Assembly (NCBI GenBank): GCA_002914805.1
Contig: JXTB01000046.1
Span: 1,084,455 to 1,148,454, forward strand
Direction: 5' to 3'
DNA: 64,000 nt
Source: Parasponia andersonii
Lineage: Eukaryota; Streptophyta; Magnoliopsida; Rosales; Cannabaceae
Positions 23,330 to 34,478 of the stretch are shown piece after piece (positions within the stretch are counted from its first letter, which is position 1; the number at the start of each line of letters is the position of its first letter). The notes beneath the pieces are model-generated. The model was not told where the DNA came from. It did no database searches and was given only the letters and a program-made list of their open reading frames with translations. A program made the position numbers and the translations under genes.

Positions 23330-23347
23330 TTTGTCGCCATCTATGGG
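23330..23347 (+). other. Primer-binding site of element B
   Basis: TTTGTCGCCATCTATGGG follows the LTR by one base and resembles the TTTGGCGCCRTCTGTGGG site usual in Tat/Athila-type elements. Confidence 0.65.
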
Positions 23348-23422
23348 AATCATTGAGCACGAGAGAAAGAGTAGGAGTCTCACGATCGTGCTCTCTCCGA
23401 ACAAAATGCCATACAACGTCAG

Positions 23423-24890
23423 ATGATGGCACCCTCAAGAATGACAACCAGGAGCACACGTCCCGACGCCAAAGGGAGCTCCCAGGAAGCACGACCGGGT
23501 CTGGAACAAAAGCTAGACCAAATGCTTGCTACCCTGGTAGAAGCAAACCGAAAGGCAGAGATGGCCCATGAGGCCATCTTGGGTTTAAAAGATGAAGTCG
23601 AGGGAATAAGCAGAGATAACGCTCGCCTCGAAGGGCTGCTGGCAAGCGAAGCCAGGAGCGGGCAAAGGGAAGACTTTGACAAAGAAGTCCAACAAGGGTC
23701 TGGGGGCCAACTGCCGAGGGAAGTTCCCGCCCCATCCAGATCGCGGATGTAGGGGGAGCGACAAAACCAGAAAAGGCCTTTCCGAGCCGGAGCGGCAGTG
23801 GACTGAAGATACCAAGAAAGCCCAATATGTGTGCTTCCTAACTAGAAACAAGAAATGATGGCATAGTTGAGTAAGAGGCTTGGGACCCATCACAGCTAGA
23901 CCCCCGATAATCTGGCAGAACAAACCGTGCGAGGGATCAACCGGACGGCCTTCGCCGACTAGATCCAGCTAGAGCCCAAGCTGAAAGACTTCATAACTCC
24001 GACCTTCAGACCATTCGAGGAAAAGACCGACTCCCTCGATTACATATACCACTTTCAGTAGAAGATGGTCTTGGAGACCAGGAATGAGGCTGTGACCTGC
24101 AGAGTCTTCTCTACAATCCTAGCGAGGCTGGCCCTGTTATGGTTCAGACAACTCCCAGAGAAGTCCATAAACGGGTTCGAAGATTTCTGCAAACTTTTCT
24201 TAAAGCAATACGCGGGTGCTCGAAGGCAGCAGAAAACCATACGAGACCTTGACTGGTTGGAACATACCACGAACGGGTCTCCGAGAGAATACTTGTCACG
24301 TTTCCTAGAGGTGATGTCCCTAGTGCACAACGCTGACTCGGCCCAAGCCACAAGCTCATTCGTCAGGGGCCTGCAGCCGGGATCGATGCTATTGGACCAT
24401 ATGCTTTTGAACTTGCCATACGATATGGCAGACGTCCAGGCAAGGTCAGAAAAGGTATTCAGGGTGCTGGAAAGCCACCAAAAAATATCCAAGGCCTCCG
24501 CCGCGATAACAGCAGTGCCGGCGCAACCCCGGCCCCATAAGGAATGAAGAGACCTACGCCAGACTAAGGGCCATCTCTGAAATAGGGAGACCCTACCCAA
24601 GGCAGTCAAGAAGACGGCAAGAGGAGGAAGGTGTCTAGAAACCCACTGCCGAAATATGAGCTCAACACACCGAATGATGTGATCTACCTCCAGAATAGGG
24701 ACAGGGGTATTTTCAAAGACCCGTCCAAGTCCGGTGTTCCTGAGCACATGAAAAACATGAATAGATACTGCCAATTTCACAAAGATCACAGGCATGACAC
24801 CATCAACTGTCGTAGCCTTTACGCGCAAGTTATGATAGTGATCCATGTCGGCAAGTTGAAGTAGTACGTGAAGATCGACGGAAGCTAATT
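23423..24890 (+). pseudogene. Element B gag
   Basis: The N-terminal part at 23423-23752 is a Lys/Glu-rich likely coiled coil. The frame stops, then reopens in the same frame at 24065-24547 with the retrotransposon-gag core (LWFRQLPEKSINGFEDFCKL, then YLSRFLEVMSLVHNAD). A frameshift leads to 24631-24864, which contains the histidine-type zinc knuckle YCQFHKDHRHDTINC. It forms the virus-like particle in intact relatives. Confidence 0.85.
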
Positions 24891-25022
24891 AAAAGAAGAC
24901 ACTCCCAAGCCCGAAAAAGGCAAGAAGACCTAGGCCTCTGGGTCAGGAGTGCAGGCTCTGAGGATAGTGCCGACTATCATAGATAGACCAGAGCTGACCC
25001 AGGGCCACGAAGAGATGGAAAA

Positions 25023-25496
25023 ATGCCAAAAAAAACCGAAGAAAGGGTGAAATGCCTGAAGTGGATGGGCCACTCCGTGAACCACCTAGCGAAGGGAGAA
25101 AGCTACACCTCAGCCGCCCTTATCGCTTTCACCCAGCAAGACTTGTCCACAGTGCGTCTACCCTATAATGACCCCTTGGTGGTTAAGCTGCAGATCGACT
25201 CTGCGTTGGTCGAAAGGGTCCTGATCGACGGTTGGAGTAGCGTCGACGTCCTGTTCCTCAGCACATTCGAGAGTATGGGCCTGGATCAAAATGCACTCAG
25301 GCCAACCTGTCAGCCACTGTTCGCCTTCAACAGTATTAAGGTCAGCACCTTGGGCATTGTAACCCTGAAGGTCTGTGCGGTGGAGAGGTGCTTGGACGTG
25401 GACTTCGTCGTCATCGACTACCAGTCCTCCTTCAACATCATCATGGGGAGAGGGTGGATCAACACCATGTATGGGATCGCCTCCACCCTCCACTAG
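25023..25496 (+). pseudogene. Element B aspartic protease
   Basis: The pattern runs from LPYNDPLVVKL through the active-site strand RVLIDGWSSVDVLFL to FNIIMGRGWIN, as in Tat-type proteases. Relatives read DGGSS or DTGSS here; the Gly of the catalytic triad is Trp in this copy, so it should be inactive. Confidence 0.8.
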
Positions 25497-25961
25497 GTCT
25501 TAAAATGTCTATCAAAGGATGGTGCTTATATGATAGACATCAAAGGAGACCAAGCCTTCATGAGGAAATGTTTTTCAACCGCACTGAGGGGAGCCGACGT
25601 GAGTGTAAGTGCCTTGATAAGGGACAGACAGCAATCAAAGGAGCGCCTGCCAGTATACATAAAGTGGATCGAAGAGGAGTCTAATGGGTCAGAATCCACG
25701 ATTGAGGAGATAGTGGCAGTCCCTTTGAAAAAAGTAGAACCGGCAAAGGTAGTCTTAATCGGGGCCCTACTACCCGAGGAAGAAAGGAGCGAGTTGTTGG
25801 GGTTCCTTAGGTAGAATAGAGATGTCTTCGTGTGGTCCCATGATGACATGCCCAGGATAGAACCTGCACACGCCTGCCACCGGTTAAATACATACCCCAA
25901 TTTCCTTCTGGTCAGGTAGAGACCCCGAAGGTTTACGCAGGAGAAAAATAGCACAATCAAC

Positions 25962-26573
25962 ATGGAGATAGAGACACTACTGGAGAACGGCCTGATCATT
26001 GAATGTGTATACCCGTGCTGGGTCTCCAACCCGGTGATGGTGATGAAAAAAAATGGCGATGACCGTACTTGTATCGACTTCACCAACCTGAACAAGGCCT
26101 ACCCGAAGGACAGCTTTCCCCTGCCAAGGATCGACCAAATGGTCGATGCGATGACTGGATTCGACAGGATGAGTTTTCTAGATGCCTACTCTAGATACAA
26201 CCAGATCCCTCTGCATGAGGAGGACCAGATCCACACGGCATTTATTACGGAGTGAGGTCTGTACTGTTACCGACACATGCTTTTTGGTTTAAAGAATACG
26301 GGGGCGACCTACCAGAGGCTCATGAACAAAATGTTCGCCGAGATGCTAAAGAAGACTATGAAAGTCTACATCGACGACATGGTCGTGAAGAGCAAAGAAG
26401 CTTCAAGCTATCTGGGACATCTAGACGAATGTTTCCAGATTCTAAGGCAATACCGGATGCGTCTGAACCCCAAGAAATGCACGTTCGGGGTATTTTTTCG
26501 GCCAGCCCGACCTAGTTATCTTCAATCACAGATGTACAAAGACCCTCAACCATTCGGGAAGTCCAATGCCTAA
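25962..26573 (+). pseudogene. Element B reverse transcriptase
   Basis: Motifs in order: VMVMKKNGDDRTCIDFTNLN, YPKDSFPLPRIDQMVD, FLDAYSRYNQIPL, then a TGA at 26253, MLFGLKNTGATYQRLMNKMF and the catalytic box YIDDMVVKS. It ends LNPKKCTFGV, followed by a frameshift. This is the standard gypsy RT order with the YxDD residues kept. Confidence 0.95.
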
Positions 26574-26770
26574 CTGAGAAGATAGCCGCTCTCAGCCGAT
26601 TTGTCTCCAAGATGTCTGACCGATGTAAGCCTTTCTTCTAGTGCATAAAGAGAAGATCCACTGTCGTCTGAGATGAAGAGCAGGACAAGGCACTGGCAGA
26701 GCTCAAGTTGTATTTAAGTCATCCCCCTATCCTGGCTTCCCCGGTAGAGGGGTAGTGCCTATATGCTTAC

Positions 26771-27031
26771 TTGGCAGTATCCGAAGTAGCGATCAGCACC
26801 GTACTGTTCGTTGAGGAAGACAACAAGCAGAAACTGGTGTTTTACGCAAGCCGCATACTCCAAGACACCGAGACGCGATATAGTATGGCAGAGAAACTGG
26901 TCTTGGCTCTGGTCAACGCTAAGAAAAGACTCATGCAATACTTCGAGGTATACTTGGTTACGGTATGTACGGATTTCCCCATCCAGCAAATCTTGGCCAA
27001 ACCGGATTTATCGGAACGACTAACCAAGTAG
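26771..27031 (+). pseudogene. Element B first RNase H
   Basis: It contains VSEVAISTVLFVEE, VFYASRILQDTETRYS and MAEKLVLALVNAKKRL, the usual gypsy RNase H following RT. A TAG ends it, and the frame continues toward the second RNase H. Confidence 0.85.
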
Positions 27032-27073
27032 GCCATCGAACTAGGGATATACAACATCGAGTATCAGCCTCGA

Positions 27074-27739
27074 GTGTCAAAGAAAGGGCAAGTCATGGCG
27101 GACTTCCTGATGGAAATCCAATCCTTCGGTGAGCCACACGACTCGCTTCAGACGTCTCCACCTTACATTCCTTCAGCATGGACCCTCTACACTGACGGAT
27201 CCATGAATGCCTCAGGGTCAGGTATCAGAATAGTCTTGAGGCTCAGTTTCCAGGCAATGAACAATGAGGTGGAGTACGAGGCACTGCTGCAAGGGCTTGA
27301 GCTGGCTCTGCACTTCGGAGTAGAGAGCATCACAATAAAGGCCGACTCGCAGCTGATCGTGGGTCAGGTCAGAGGAAACTTCGAAGTAAAAGAGTCAAGA
27401 TTACACAGGTACTTCTCCAGGGTAATGGGGACGAAAGCTCGCTTTAGCAGTTTCAATATCGAACAAATACCCAAACAGATGAACCAAAAGGCCGATGAGT
27501 TAGCTAAAAGCGCGTGCATTGAGGGGACAACTGGACACGCAGAGATTCTGCTAGAGGGCAAGAACACGAGGGACCCTTCGGAGACCCCCGCATGCTATGT
27601 GTTTGCATCTGGCTCTGCAGACGAGGGGTGGATGAAACCCATCACCCAATACTTGGCATTGGAGAACCTACCCATGGACCCCCAAGAAGCGAGGTCGATC
27701 AGGCGAAAGGCTGCTAGATATTCGATGGTGGGGGGATGA
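27074..27739 (+). pseudogene. Element B archaeal-type RNase H
   Basis: A second RNase H starts at WTLYTDGSMNASGSG, with EYEALLQGLELALHFGVESI, ADSQLIVGQV and NQKADELAK. This dual-RNase H layout is diagnostic of the Tat lineage of Ty3/gypsy elements. 221 residues are open without interruption. Confidence 0.9.
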
Positions 27740-28854
27740 TTGTATAAGAGATCAACAATGGGACCAATGCTGAGGTGCGTAGGTCCCGTAGAGGCGCAGA
27801 AGCTAATAGAGGAAATCCATGAGGGAGCATGTGGCAACCACTCTAGCAGATGTAGCCTCACCCATAAGGCCTTGATGGCTAGATACTTCTGGCCATACAT
27901 GATGACCGAGGTAGCCCAATTTGTCAAGAAGTGTGACAAGTGCCAGAGGTTTGTACCAATGAAGCGCCAACACGTAGACGAACTCCATTCGAACATAACT
28001 CCTTGGTCGTTCGCTAAATGGGGCCTGGACATCGTCGGATAGCTCCCTAGAAGTCCAAGGGGAAGAAGGTACATCTTGCTGGCCACCGATTATTTCACCA
28101 AATGGATAGAGGCTGGAGCCTACGCAACCGTTAATAAGGTAGATACAATTAACTTCATTTGAAAAAAACTAATCTGCTGATATGGAATACTGAAAGAGAT
28201 ACACGCGGATCATGGCGTGCAGTTCCAAAATACTAAACTTAAGTAGCTGTGTAAGTTGTATGATATAAGGCTCAGTTTTTCATCTGTAAACTACTCTCAA
28301 GGGAACGGCCAAGCAGAGGCAACGAACAAGGCTATATTCATCAATATTAAAAAGAACTTGTAGGAGGCTAAAGGCAGGTGCTTAGAAGAGATACCGGCCA
28401 TTGTGTGGGCCCATCGAACCACGGAACGGAGGTCAACGAGAAGAACACCATTTGCCATGGTCTACGGGTCGGAGGCTGTGATCCCACTGAGATTGGCCTC
28501 CCAACCCTTCGCTCCAAAGTGATAAGAGACGCCTCACTAAACAAACAGCAACTAAGCCGCAACACAGACCTCCTGGAAGAAACAAGGGACATGGCCCTGG
28601 TCCACCTAGCCTCGTACCATCAGCATACCAGGTCCTACTATGCAAAGAAAGTTAGCGCTCATCAATTTGACGCCGGAGATTGGGTCTTGAAGGTCAGAAC
28701 GAGGAATTCCTCGATGCTAGACTCTAACTAGGTCGGGCCCTATGAGATGACCAAGTCACTTGACAATGGTGCATATGTCCTGAAAGAACTCAAGATTAGG
28801 AAGAACCTACCAAACACGTGGAATGCCCAGCACTTGAAAAAGTACCACTTGTGA
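27740..28854 (+). pseudogene. Element B integrase
   Basis: The zinc-binding HHCC domain (HEGACGNHSSRCSLTHKAL to CDKCQRF) is intact. The catalytic core shows GLDIVG, then a stop, ATDYFTKWIEA, HADHG and GNGQAEATNK, giving the D, D and E residues. The C-terminal part ends NTWNAQHLKKYHL near 28854. Stops occur in at least five places. Confidence 0.9.
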
Positions 28855-28989
28855 GATGCATGTAAATGTCGTGAAATACATGTAAATGCTTGTAGTATTG
28901 AACAGCTTAATTCTAAAAAAGGTTAGGGTTTCCGCCACACAGACTTACGCTTTGAATTGCTATGAAAAAGGGTTTGTCTCCAGTACCAA

Positions 28990-29640
28990 ACCCTACGAAC
29001 TATTCACTCATCAAAAATTGTACTGCGGGGTTCACGTCGCTTGCCGACGACCCGAGAAAACGTACGAAGAGGAAAGAGTTGAGCAGTAAAATGCTTACTA
29101 GCAGACCTAATCAAAAATCATACTATGGGGATCACATTGCTTGCCGACGACCCGAGAAAACATACGAAGAGGAAAGAGCTGAGCAGTAAAATGCTTACTA
29201 GCAGATCTCATCAAAAATCATACTGTGGGGATCACGTCGTTCGTCGATGACCCAAGAAAATGTACGAAGAGGAAAGAGTTGTGCAGCCAAAAAACTTACC
29301 AGTAGACCTTTAAAACGATCGTACTATGGGAATCACATCGTGCAATAAAACGCTTGCCGATGGCCCAAGAAAACGTACGAAGAGGAATGAGTTACGCAAC
29401 CGAAAACTTGCCAATAGACCTCGAAAACAATCGTACTATGGGAATCACATCGTGCAATAAAACACTTGCCGATGGCCCGAGAAAACATACGAAGAAGAAT
29501 GAGCTGCGCAACTAAGACTTGCCAACCGACCTTATCAAGAATCATACGACGGGGATCACATCGCTTGCCGACGACCCGAGAGGATATGCGAAAGGCGAGA
29601 GGCCGCACAACGAAAACTTACCGCCAACCCTCAAGGAATA
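28990..29640 (+). repeat. Tandem ~100-base repeats, about six copies
   Basis: The motif ATCAAAAATCATACTATGGGG recurs at 29011, 29111, 29211 and 29311 (exactly 100 bases apart), then with 110-112-base spacing near 29431 and 29541. Each unit carries GACGACCCGAGAAAA and GAAGAGGAAAGAG. It lies directly after integrase, in the 3' untranslated part of element B. Confidence 0.9.
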
Positions 29641-29689
29641 CCTACAGGATGGGAAAAGAGTTGGACGATAAGACCCCTCCTGGAAAACA

Positions 29690-30200
29690 CCTTAGCTGCG
29701 CGCGAGACAAAGGCAAGCGAGGCCAGGGTCTGCCCGTTGGAAGCACACCCTACTAGAGAGCACTTAGCTGCATGCGAGACAAAGGCAAGTGGGGCCAGGG
29801 TCTGCCCGTTGGAAGCAGACCCTGCAAGAGACCACCTTAGCTGCACGCAAGACAAAGGCAAGCGAGGCCAGGGTCTGCCCGTTGGAAGCAGACCCTGCCA
29901 AAAAGCACCTTAGCTGCGCGCGAGACAAAGGCAAGCGGGGCCAGGGTCTGCCCATTGGAAGCAGACCCTCCCAGAGAGCACCTTAGCTGTGTGCGAGATA
30001 AAGGCAAGCGGGGCCAGGGTCTGCCCGTTGGAAGCAGACCCTCTTAGAAAGTGCCTTAGCTATGCATGAGACGAAAACAAACGGGGCCAAGGCCTACCCT
30101 TTGGAAGTAGACCCTCCCCAAAGAGCGCCTTAGCTACACATGAACTGGAAGTGAACAAAGTTAGGGCCTACCCGTTGGAAATAGGCCAATACAAAACCAA
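29690..30200 (+). repeat. Tandem 73-base repeats, about seven copies
   Basis: CTTAGCT recurs at 29691, 29763, 29836, 29909, 29982, 30055 and 30129, each followed by GAGACAAAGGCAAG and GGTCTGCCCGTTGGAAGCAG. 73 is not a multiple of three, and the ORFs that cross it on either strand are by-products. Confidence 0.95.
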
Positions 30201-30387
30201 GTATGAAGACAGAAGTTAAAACCAAACTCTGTTTATTATTGCCTAAAATACAAAATGCATAGTCGACAGGGACGCAGACTTGGAGGCTCTATTTATAAGA
30301 AGTAGGTCTTGGACGGACTCGGAGGGACACATCAGAGTGGTAACGCCCTATTTGCTCTTGATAAGAGCCGAGCCTGGGCCTTTTCCT

Positions 30388-30726
30388 CTACAGTGACAGG
30401 TCCAAGTAGTGGTCGACCAACCCCTGGAGCTGGTTCCTGGCGCGTTCCCATTTAGGGTCGGAGAAGTCCAGCCACACGCCAGGGTCGAATTCTGCCAAGA
30501 AAAGTCATAACAGAGGTTATACATCCTTAAATCTGGATGAGCTGGAACTCACATCCTGATCTTCAGAGCTAATCTTGTCAATCATAGCACAGAGGGAATT
30601 CACTAAAAGCTCCAAATCATATACGATCAAGCCAGACCCAGAGGTCGGCCGCATTGCCGATAAGGGAATGGCATCGTATATGATGTCCATTATATGATGT
30701 CCAACCCTGACCATGAGCGCAGGCAA
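30388..30726 (-). pseudogene. Possible small second antisense ORF in element B
   Basis: The minus-strand ATG at 30726 opens 68 codons (LIVYDLELLVNSLCAMIDKI), followed by a possible short intron (donor GAT|GTATAA, acceptor TTGGCAG). A second open stretch reads DPGVWLDFSDPKWERARNQL and ends at TAG 30390-30388. The simple splice does not keep phase, so the model is weak. It lies downstream of the larger antisense gene on the same strand and may be its 3' untranslated region. Confidence 0.3.
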
Positions 30727-30853
30727 AAAAAAGATAGGGGAATAAACGTGAGAAAAATGTGTTGTTTCTATTATTCAAAACAGGTGTTTACAATGAGGGT
30801 CAGTTTTACATAACACAGTTAGTACTTTACAAATAAGTAAAAAGCGAGAGGCT

Positions 30854-33800
30854 CTAGTTACCTCCGACGAGGGGAGCACTACTAGCTTCGGCGCTTGGAC
30901 CAGCATCGGTAGAGGGCGGCATATCGGATTCAGAATCGTCGCTAGACAAAACGACTGTGCCTGACCCTCCGCTAGTTAAGAGCCAAGACCAGGCTGACCA
31001 CCCCGAACCTCAGCAGCTTGCTTTGGTGGACCGGAAGCGGAGACAATCTCCCTAGTGACTGAGCAGATGTAGAGGGCTTGTCTTTTTCTTCGTCGAGCAT
31101 TTTCAGCACATCAGTAGGGTACACGATGTTAATCTCATCCCCCAACTGCTACATATAGTGCCTGACAGAATAATGGTCCCTCTCGACGCCTTTCTGCTCA
31201 TCGAACTGGTTTGGCATTACCACCTCCGCGTGGACTTCGAATTCTCTGTTAACCCAGCCAGACCTATAGCTCTCTATAGAAAGGACATCCACTAGCCTCT
31301 AGTACCTTGTCTTTTGCTTCTCTACATCTACCAGCCTGTCCCTCAGTGCCGTTAGCCTTAGCTACGCTTGCCCCTGCGACAAGTCGATCAAAAAAATGTT
31401 AATATCGGCAAGGTCTTCACCGTGCTTACGAGACAACTCCGCATGAGCTCCCATCAGTTTTCTGTGACCTAAGTAAAGATGTCGGTTTACCTCGTTGGAC
31501 CGATTGAGCCTACGCTACAGGGAATGGGCCTCCAGTTTGGCTTTTGCCTCGGCTTTCCTCACCTCTTTAGCATCGTCGACAACTCTGTTACGAGCGATGA
31601 AAGCCAGCCCCACCTCCACCCTTGCGTTCTGTAGCTCCTGTTCTTTGACGCTAAGCTCGATTTGGGCCAGCTTGGCGGCCTCAGTTTGAGCCAACCTGTC
31701 AGCCTCTGCTTCGGCCAACTTGGTGACCAGCTCCTCACGCCTAACCCTCTCGATGCTCAGAGCATAAGCTACTGTGCTGCTGACCCTAGCCTCATCCAGG
31801 CTCTGATACAGGTCGAAGTCTGCCCTTAACGTGGTAAGGGCAACCTCACTCCGCTCGACCATTGCAACACGGGAGTTCAGCTCCCCGGTCAGCTCCCCGG
31901 TCAGCTCCCTGACATAAGAGGAGTAGAAGGACTGGACGACGGCTAGCTGCAGGATACGAGAAAACAAGGTCAGTGTTCAGCAAGCATGCCGAGAAATATA
32001 GAATGGTGGCTAGACGAGCTAAATCTGTGCAATTCTGCAGCTAATGACGAGCTCAACGTTCTCTAGGGATAGCGCCTCCAGCTCAAACTCCACAGATGGA
32101 CCCTCTCCCTGGGTGTTGTCTACTTCTGAGGAACATGGCTCCACCCCGCCAACCGCGAGGACGCCTTCTCCCTCCACCAGATGTACTCCAGTAGCTTCTT
32201 TCGACGCTCCCGAAGTGGTAGAGGTGAGGATGGTAGGAGGCAGTACGTCACCGAGCACACTTTCGGTGATAGTAGGGGGCGGCACATCCTTAGCAGAAGA
32301 GGCCACGGTGACTACTGCTATATTGGCAGTTTCGGCTGCCGCCCCCCTTGGAGCCCCGCCTGAATATGATTTTCCGGTCTTGTCTTGGCCATCGCCCTTG
32401 ACAGGCCGTCACTACGCACAGACTTTTTCCTCCTTAGGAGGGTCAGCATAGCCCCGTCGTCATCGCTATCAGAAGAGGGGGTAGCTCTGCCCCTTTTCCC
32501 TACCAAGCTTTCCTTCCCTTTGGATGAGTCGGCCTCGTGACCCCATTTTATCAGGATCGAGGAAGGGGAAGACAGCAAATATTTTAACCTCGGAGCCCCC
32601 CCCGCTGAGCTCGGCAATCTCCTCACAGGGGCATGCAGCGCTAGACCCAGTGCTTGTCTTCGAACCGGAGTTGAGGGCGGAAGCGGTCAGAGCAGCGAGT
32701 TCCCCAGGTAGGCTCGAAGGCACCCCCTTGCCGTCTATGACCTTTATGGCTGGCATCTCTCGAGTCGGGGGTCCGCTTGACTCGGAAGAGGGGACCACAA
32801 GTGTTTCACCACCGGGTGCGAACTGGCCCTCCTGGTCATCGTCCGAGCCTTTTCTTAGGGTGAAAACTCCCTGCCCCCCGGCTTCATCCTCCGAGGACAC
32901 CACCAGACGCCGACCAGCGAGGACCTTGGAGTGAGCCTTGTGTGCAGCAGCACTCCCCTTGATTGGGGAAGGGTCTGCCGAAGGGCCTGCATCAGAACCT
33001 ATAAAGAGCAAGCAATATGGTTAGAATGCAGCCATGACCTGATCAACGGAGCTCTAAGATGTGAAAATCAACTCACCCTTAACCCTCTTGCGGGCAGCGG
33101 TTTCCTCTCTACGAAGCTTGATGCACTCCTTGACCACGAGCCTCACTGCCTCTTCGAGCTCGTGGCTGGTCGGTGCCACCAGGTCATTAAGACCCGCCCG
33201 CAGGCTCGAGGCCGTGATCTGATGACCCACCATGGCGATGCGACTCTGCTTATCCCAGCGGAACTGGTTCAGAGTCGAGGCATCAAGCTGGCTCCGCAGG
33301 TGCTTTGTGATGACCCAAGTGTCTAGCGAGAAGAGGAGATATGAGACCATCTTAGGCATCATGTTCATCACCTTGGGATTCAAGACGGCTTGGATGTGTT
33401 GGCGATCCCCAGAGGACGCAAAGATGACGATCCCCTCCAGCTTCTTAAGCCGCCCAGTCGACAGATGCGGCTCAAATCTGCTTTCCTCCGCAGAGGCTGC
33501 GTAAGGCAAAATATCAGGAGTAATAGCAGATGAGGTATACACAAACCCAAAAAAAAATCACAACCTAGTACTTACTTTGCAGAAAAAACGAAGGAACTTG
33601 GAAGCGCTCCCCATTCACCCAAGGAGAGCATCAGGCCCTTCTGACGGCATATAGCCTAGAGTGGCAGTCCCATTGCTTATCTGACCTCGGCAAGTCCCAG
33701 AAAATATGGCATCCTGGGAGCGGCTAGAAGTAGAAAGAGGGGTAAGAGCTCTTATTTGGGATGAGGGTGAGCTTGTCGGCATAAAAGACCACCTCCAGGT

Positions 33801-34119
33801 CGATATGCACGCTAAGGAGAACTGACTGAGCAGAGAGCTCCATCAAGATCATGACCCCGTTAGCATTCAGCTGCATCGGGTAAATCCTCATCAGAGTGAA
33901 GAACTGATGGATCAGGGCAGAAAGGGAAAACCGTAGCCATTCCAAGTGCCTCCTTCCCAAGATGATAGAGCCTTCGGGGGCAAAGGGGCAAAGGAACTAA
34001 TCCATGAGGCCCTCGACCCTTTGTAATATAACTCTGCCAGGGAAGCAGAACTGCCTCCTCAGCGAGTCCAAATCCGAATCCATGACGAGGTAAAGCTTCT
34101 GATTCTGGTTCGAGGCCAT
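30854..34119 (-). pseudogene. Antisense multi-exon gene inside element B
   Basis: The gene opposes gag-pol. Start ATG at 34119-34117. Exon 1 ends at 33576 (AAA|GTAAGT), exon 2 is 33496-33077 (CAG acceptor, donor G|GTGAGT), and exon 3 starts at 32998. Both junctions are phase 1 and match. Exons 1-2 encode a globular region (GSIILGRRHLEWLRF, PMQLNANGVMILMELSA); exon 3 a Ser/Pro/acidic stretch ending SSDSDDDGAMLTLLRRKK and further acidic repeats. A coiled-coil part (31946-31515, rich in Ala/Glu/Leu) follows, and an acidic tail ends at TAG 30856-30854. Exon 1 has three stops and exon 3 frameshifts. The overall plan equals that of the antisense gene in element A. The function is unknown. Confidence 0.7.
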
Positions 34120-34242
34120 CGTTCTGAATACGATCAAAAGGAGCAAAAGGTTCTAGCAAAGGGAAAAGTCAGAAACCCTAAGATTTTAGAAAGCTAGAAA
34201 ACTTGGAGATTTTGGTAAAGTAAGAAACGAGCGTAAATGCGG

Positions 34243-34250
34243 TTTTTATA
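34243..34250 (-). promoter_or_regulatory. TATA box of the element B antisense gene
   Basis: The minus strand reads CTCTATAAAAACCGC, with TATAAAAA about 125 bases before the ATG at 34119. It lies just inside the 3' LTR, so the antisense gene has its own promoter distinct from the LTR. Confidence 0.55.
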
Positions 34251-34478
34251 GAGAAGGAGCCGAAAAGTCCCCCTTGGAAAGGAACGGTGCGACGAAGGCT
34301 GAAGTACTAGAATTTCAAAAATATGAAAAGAATCGTGATACAAGATAGCGTGCACTAGCATCGGTAATTAGGAATAAATGATGGTAAGGGGCCACGTGTA
34401 CCTCTCGAATTGAAGGACTGGAGATACGATTTCCCTATTTGATAGATGGAGTCTATCAAATAAGGAAATTGGGGTAGT

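Noticed and set aside
24055..24846. Long minus-strand ORF (263 codons) over element B gag
   Set aside because: It is the shadow of gag on the opposite strand, with no domain and no homologue in the sense of the antisense genes.
29631..29986. ORFs on both strands with repeated Gly/Ala-rich peptides
   Set aside because: They are translations of the 73-base tandem array. The unit length is not a multiple of three, so no constant protein is encoded.
29690..30200. Regular repeats resembling a CRISPR array
   Set aside because: The units are contiguous with no unique spacers, in a plant retrotransposon.
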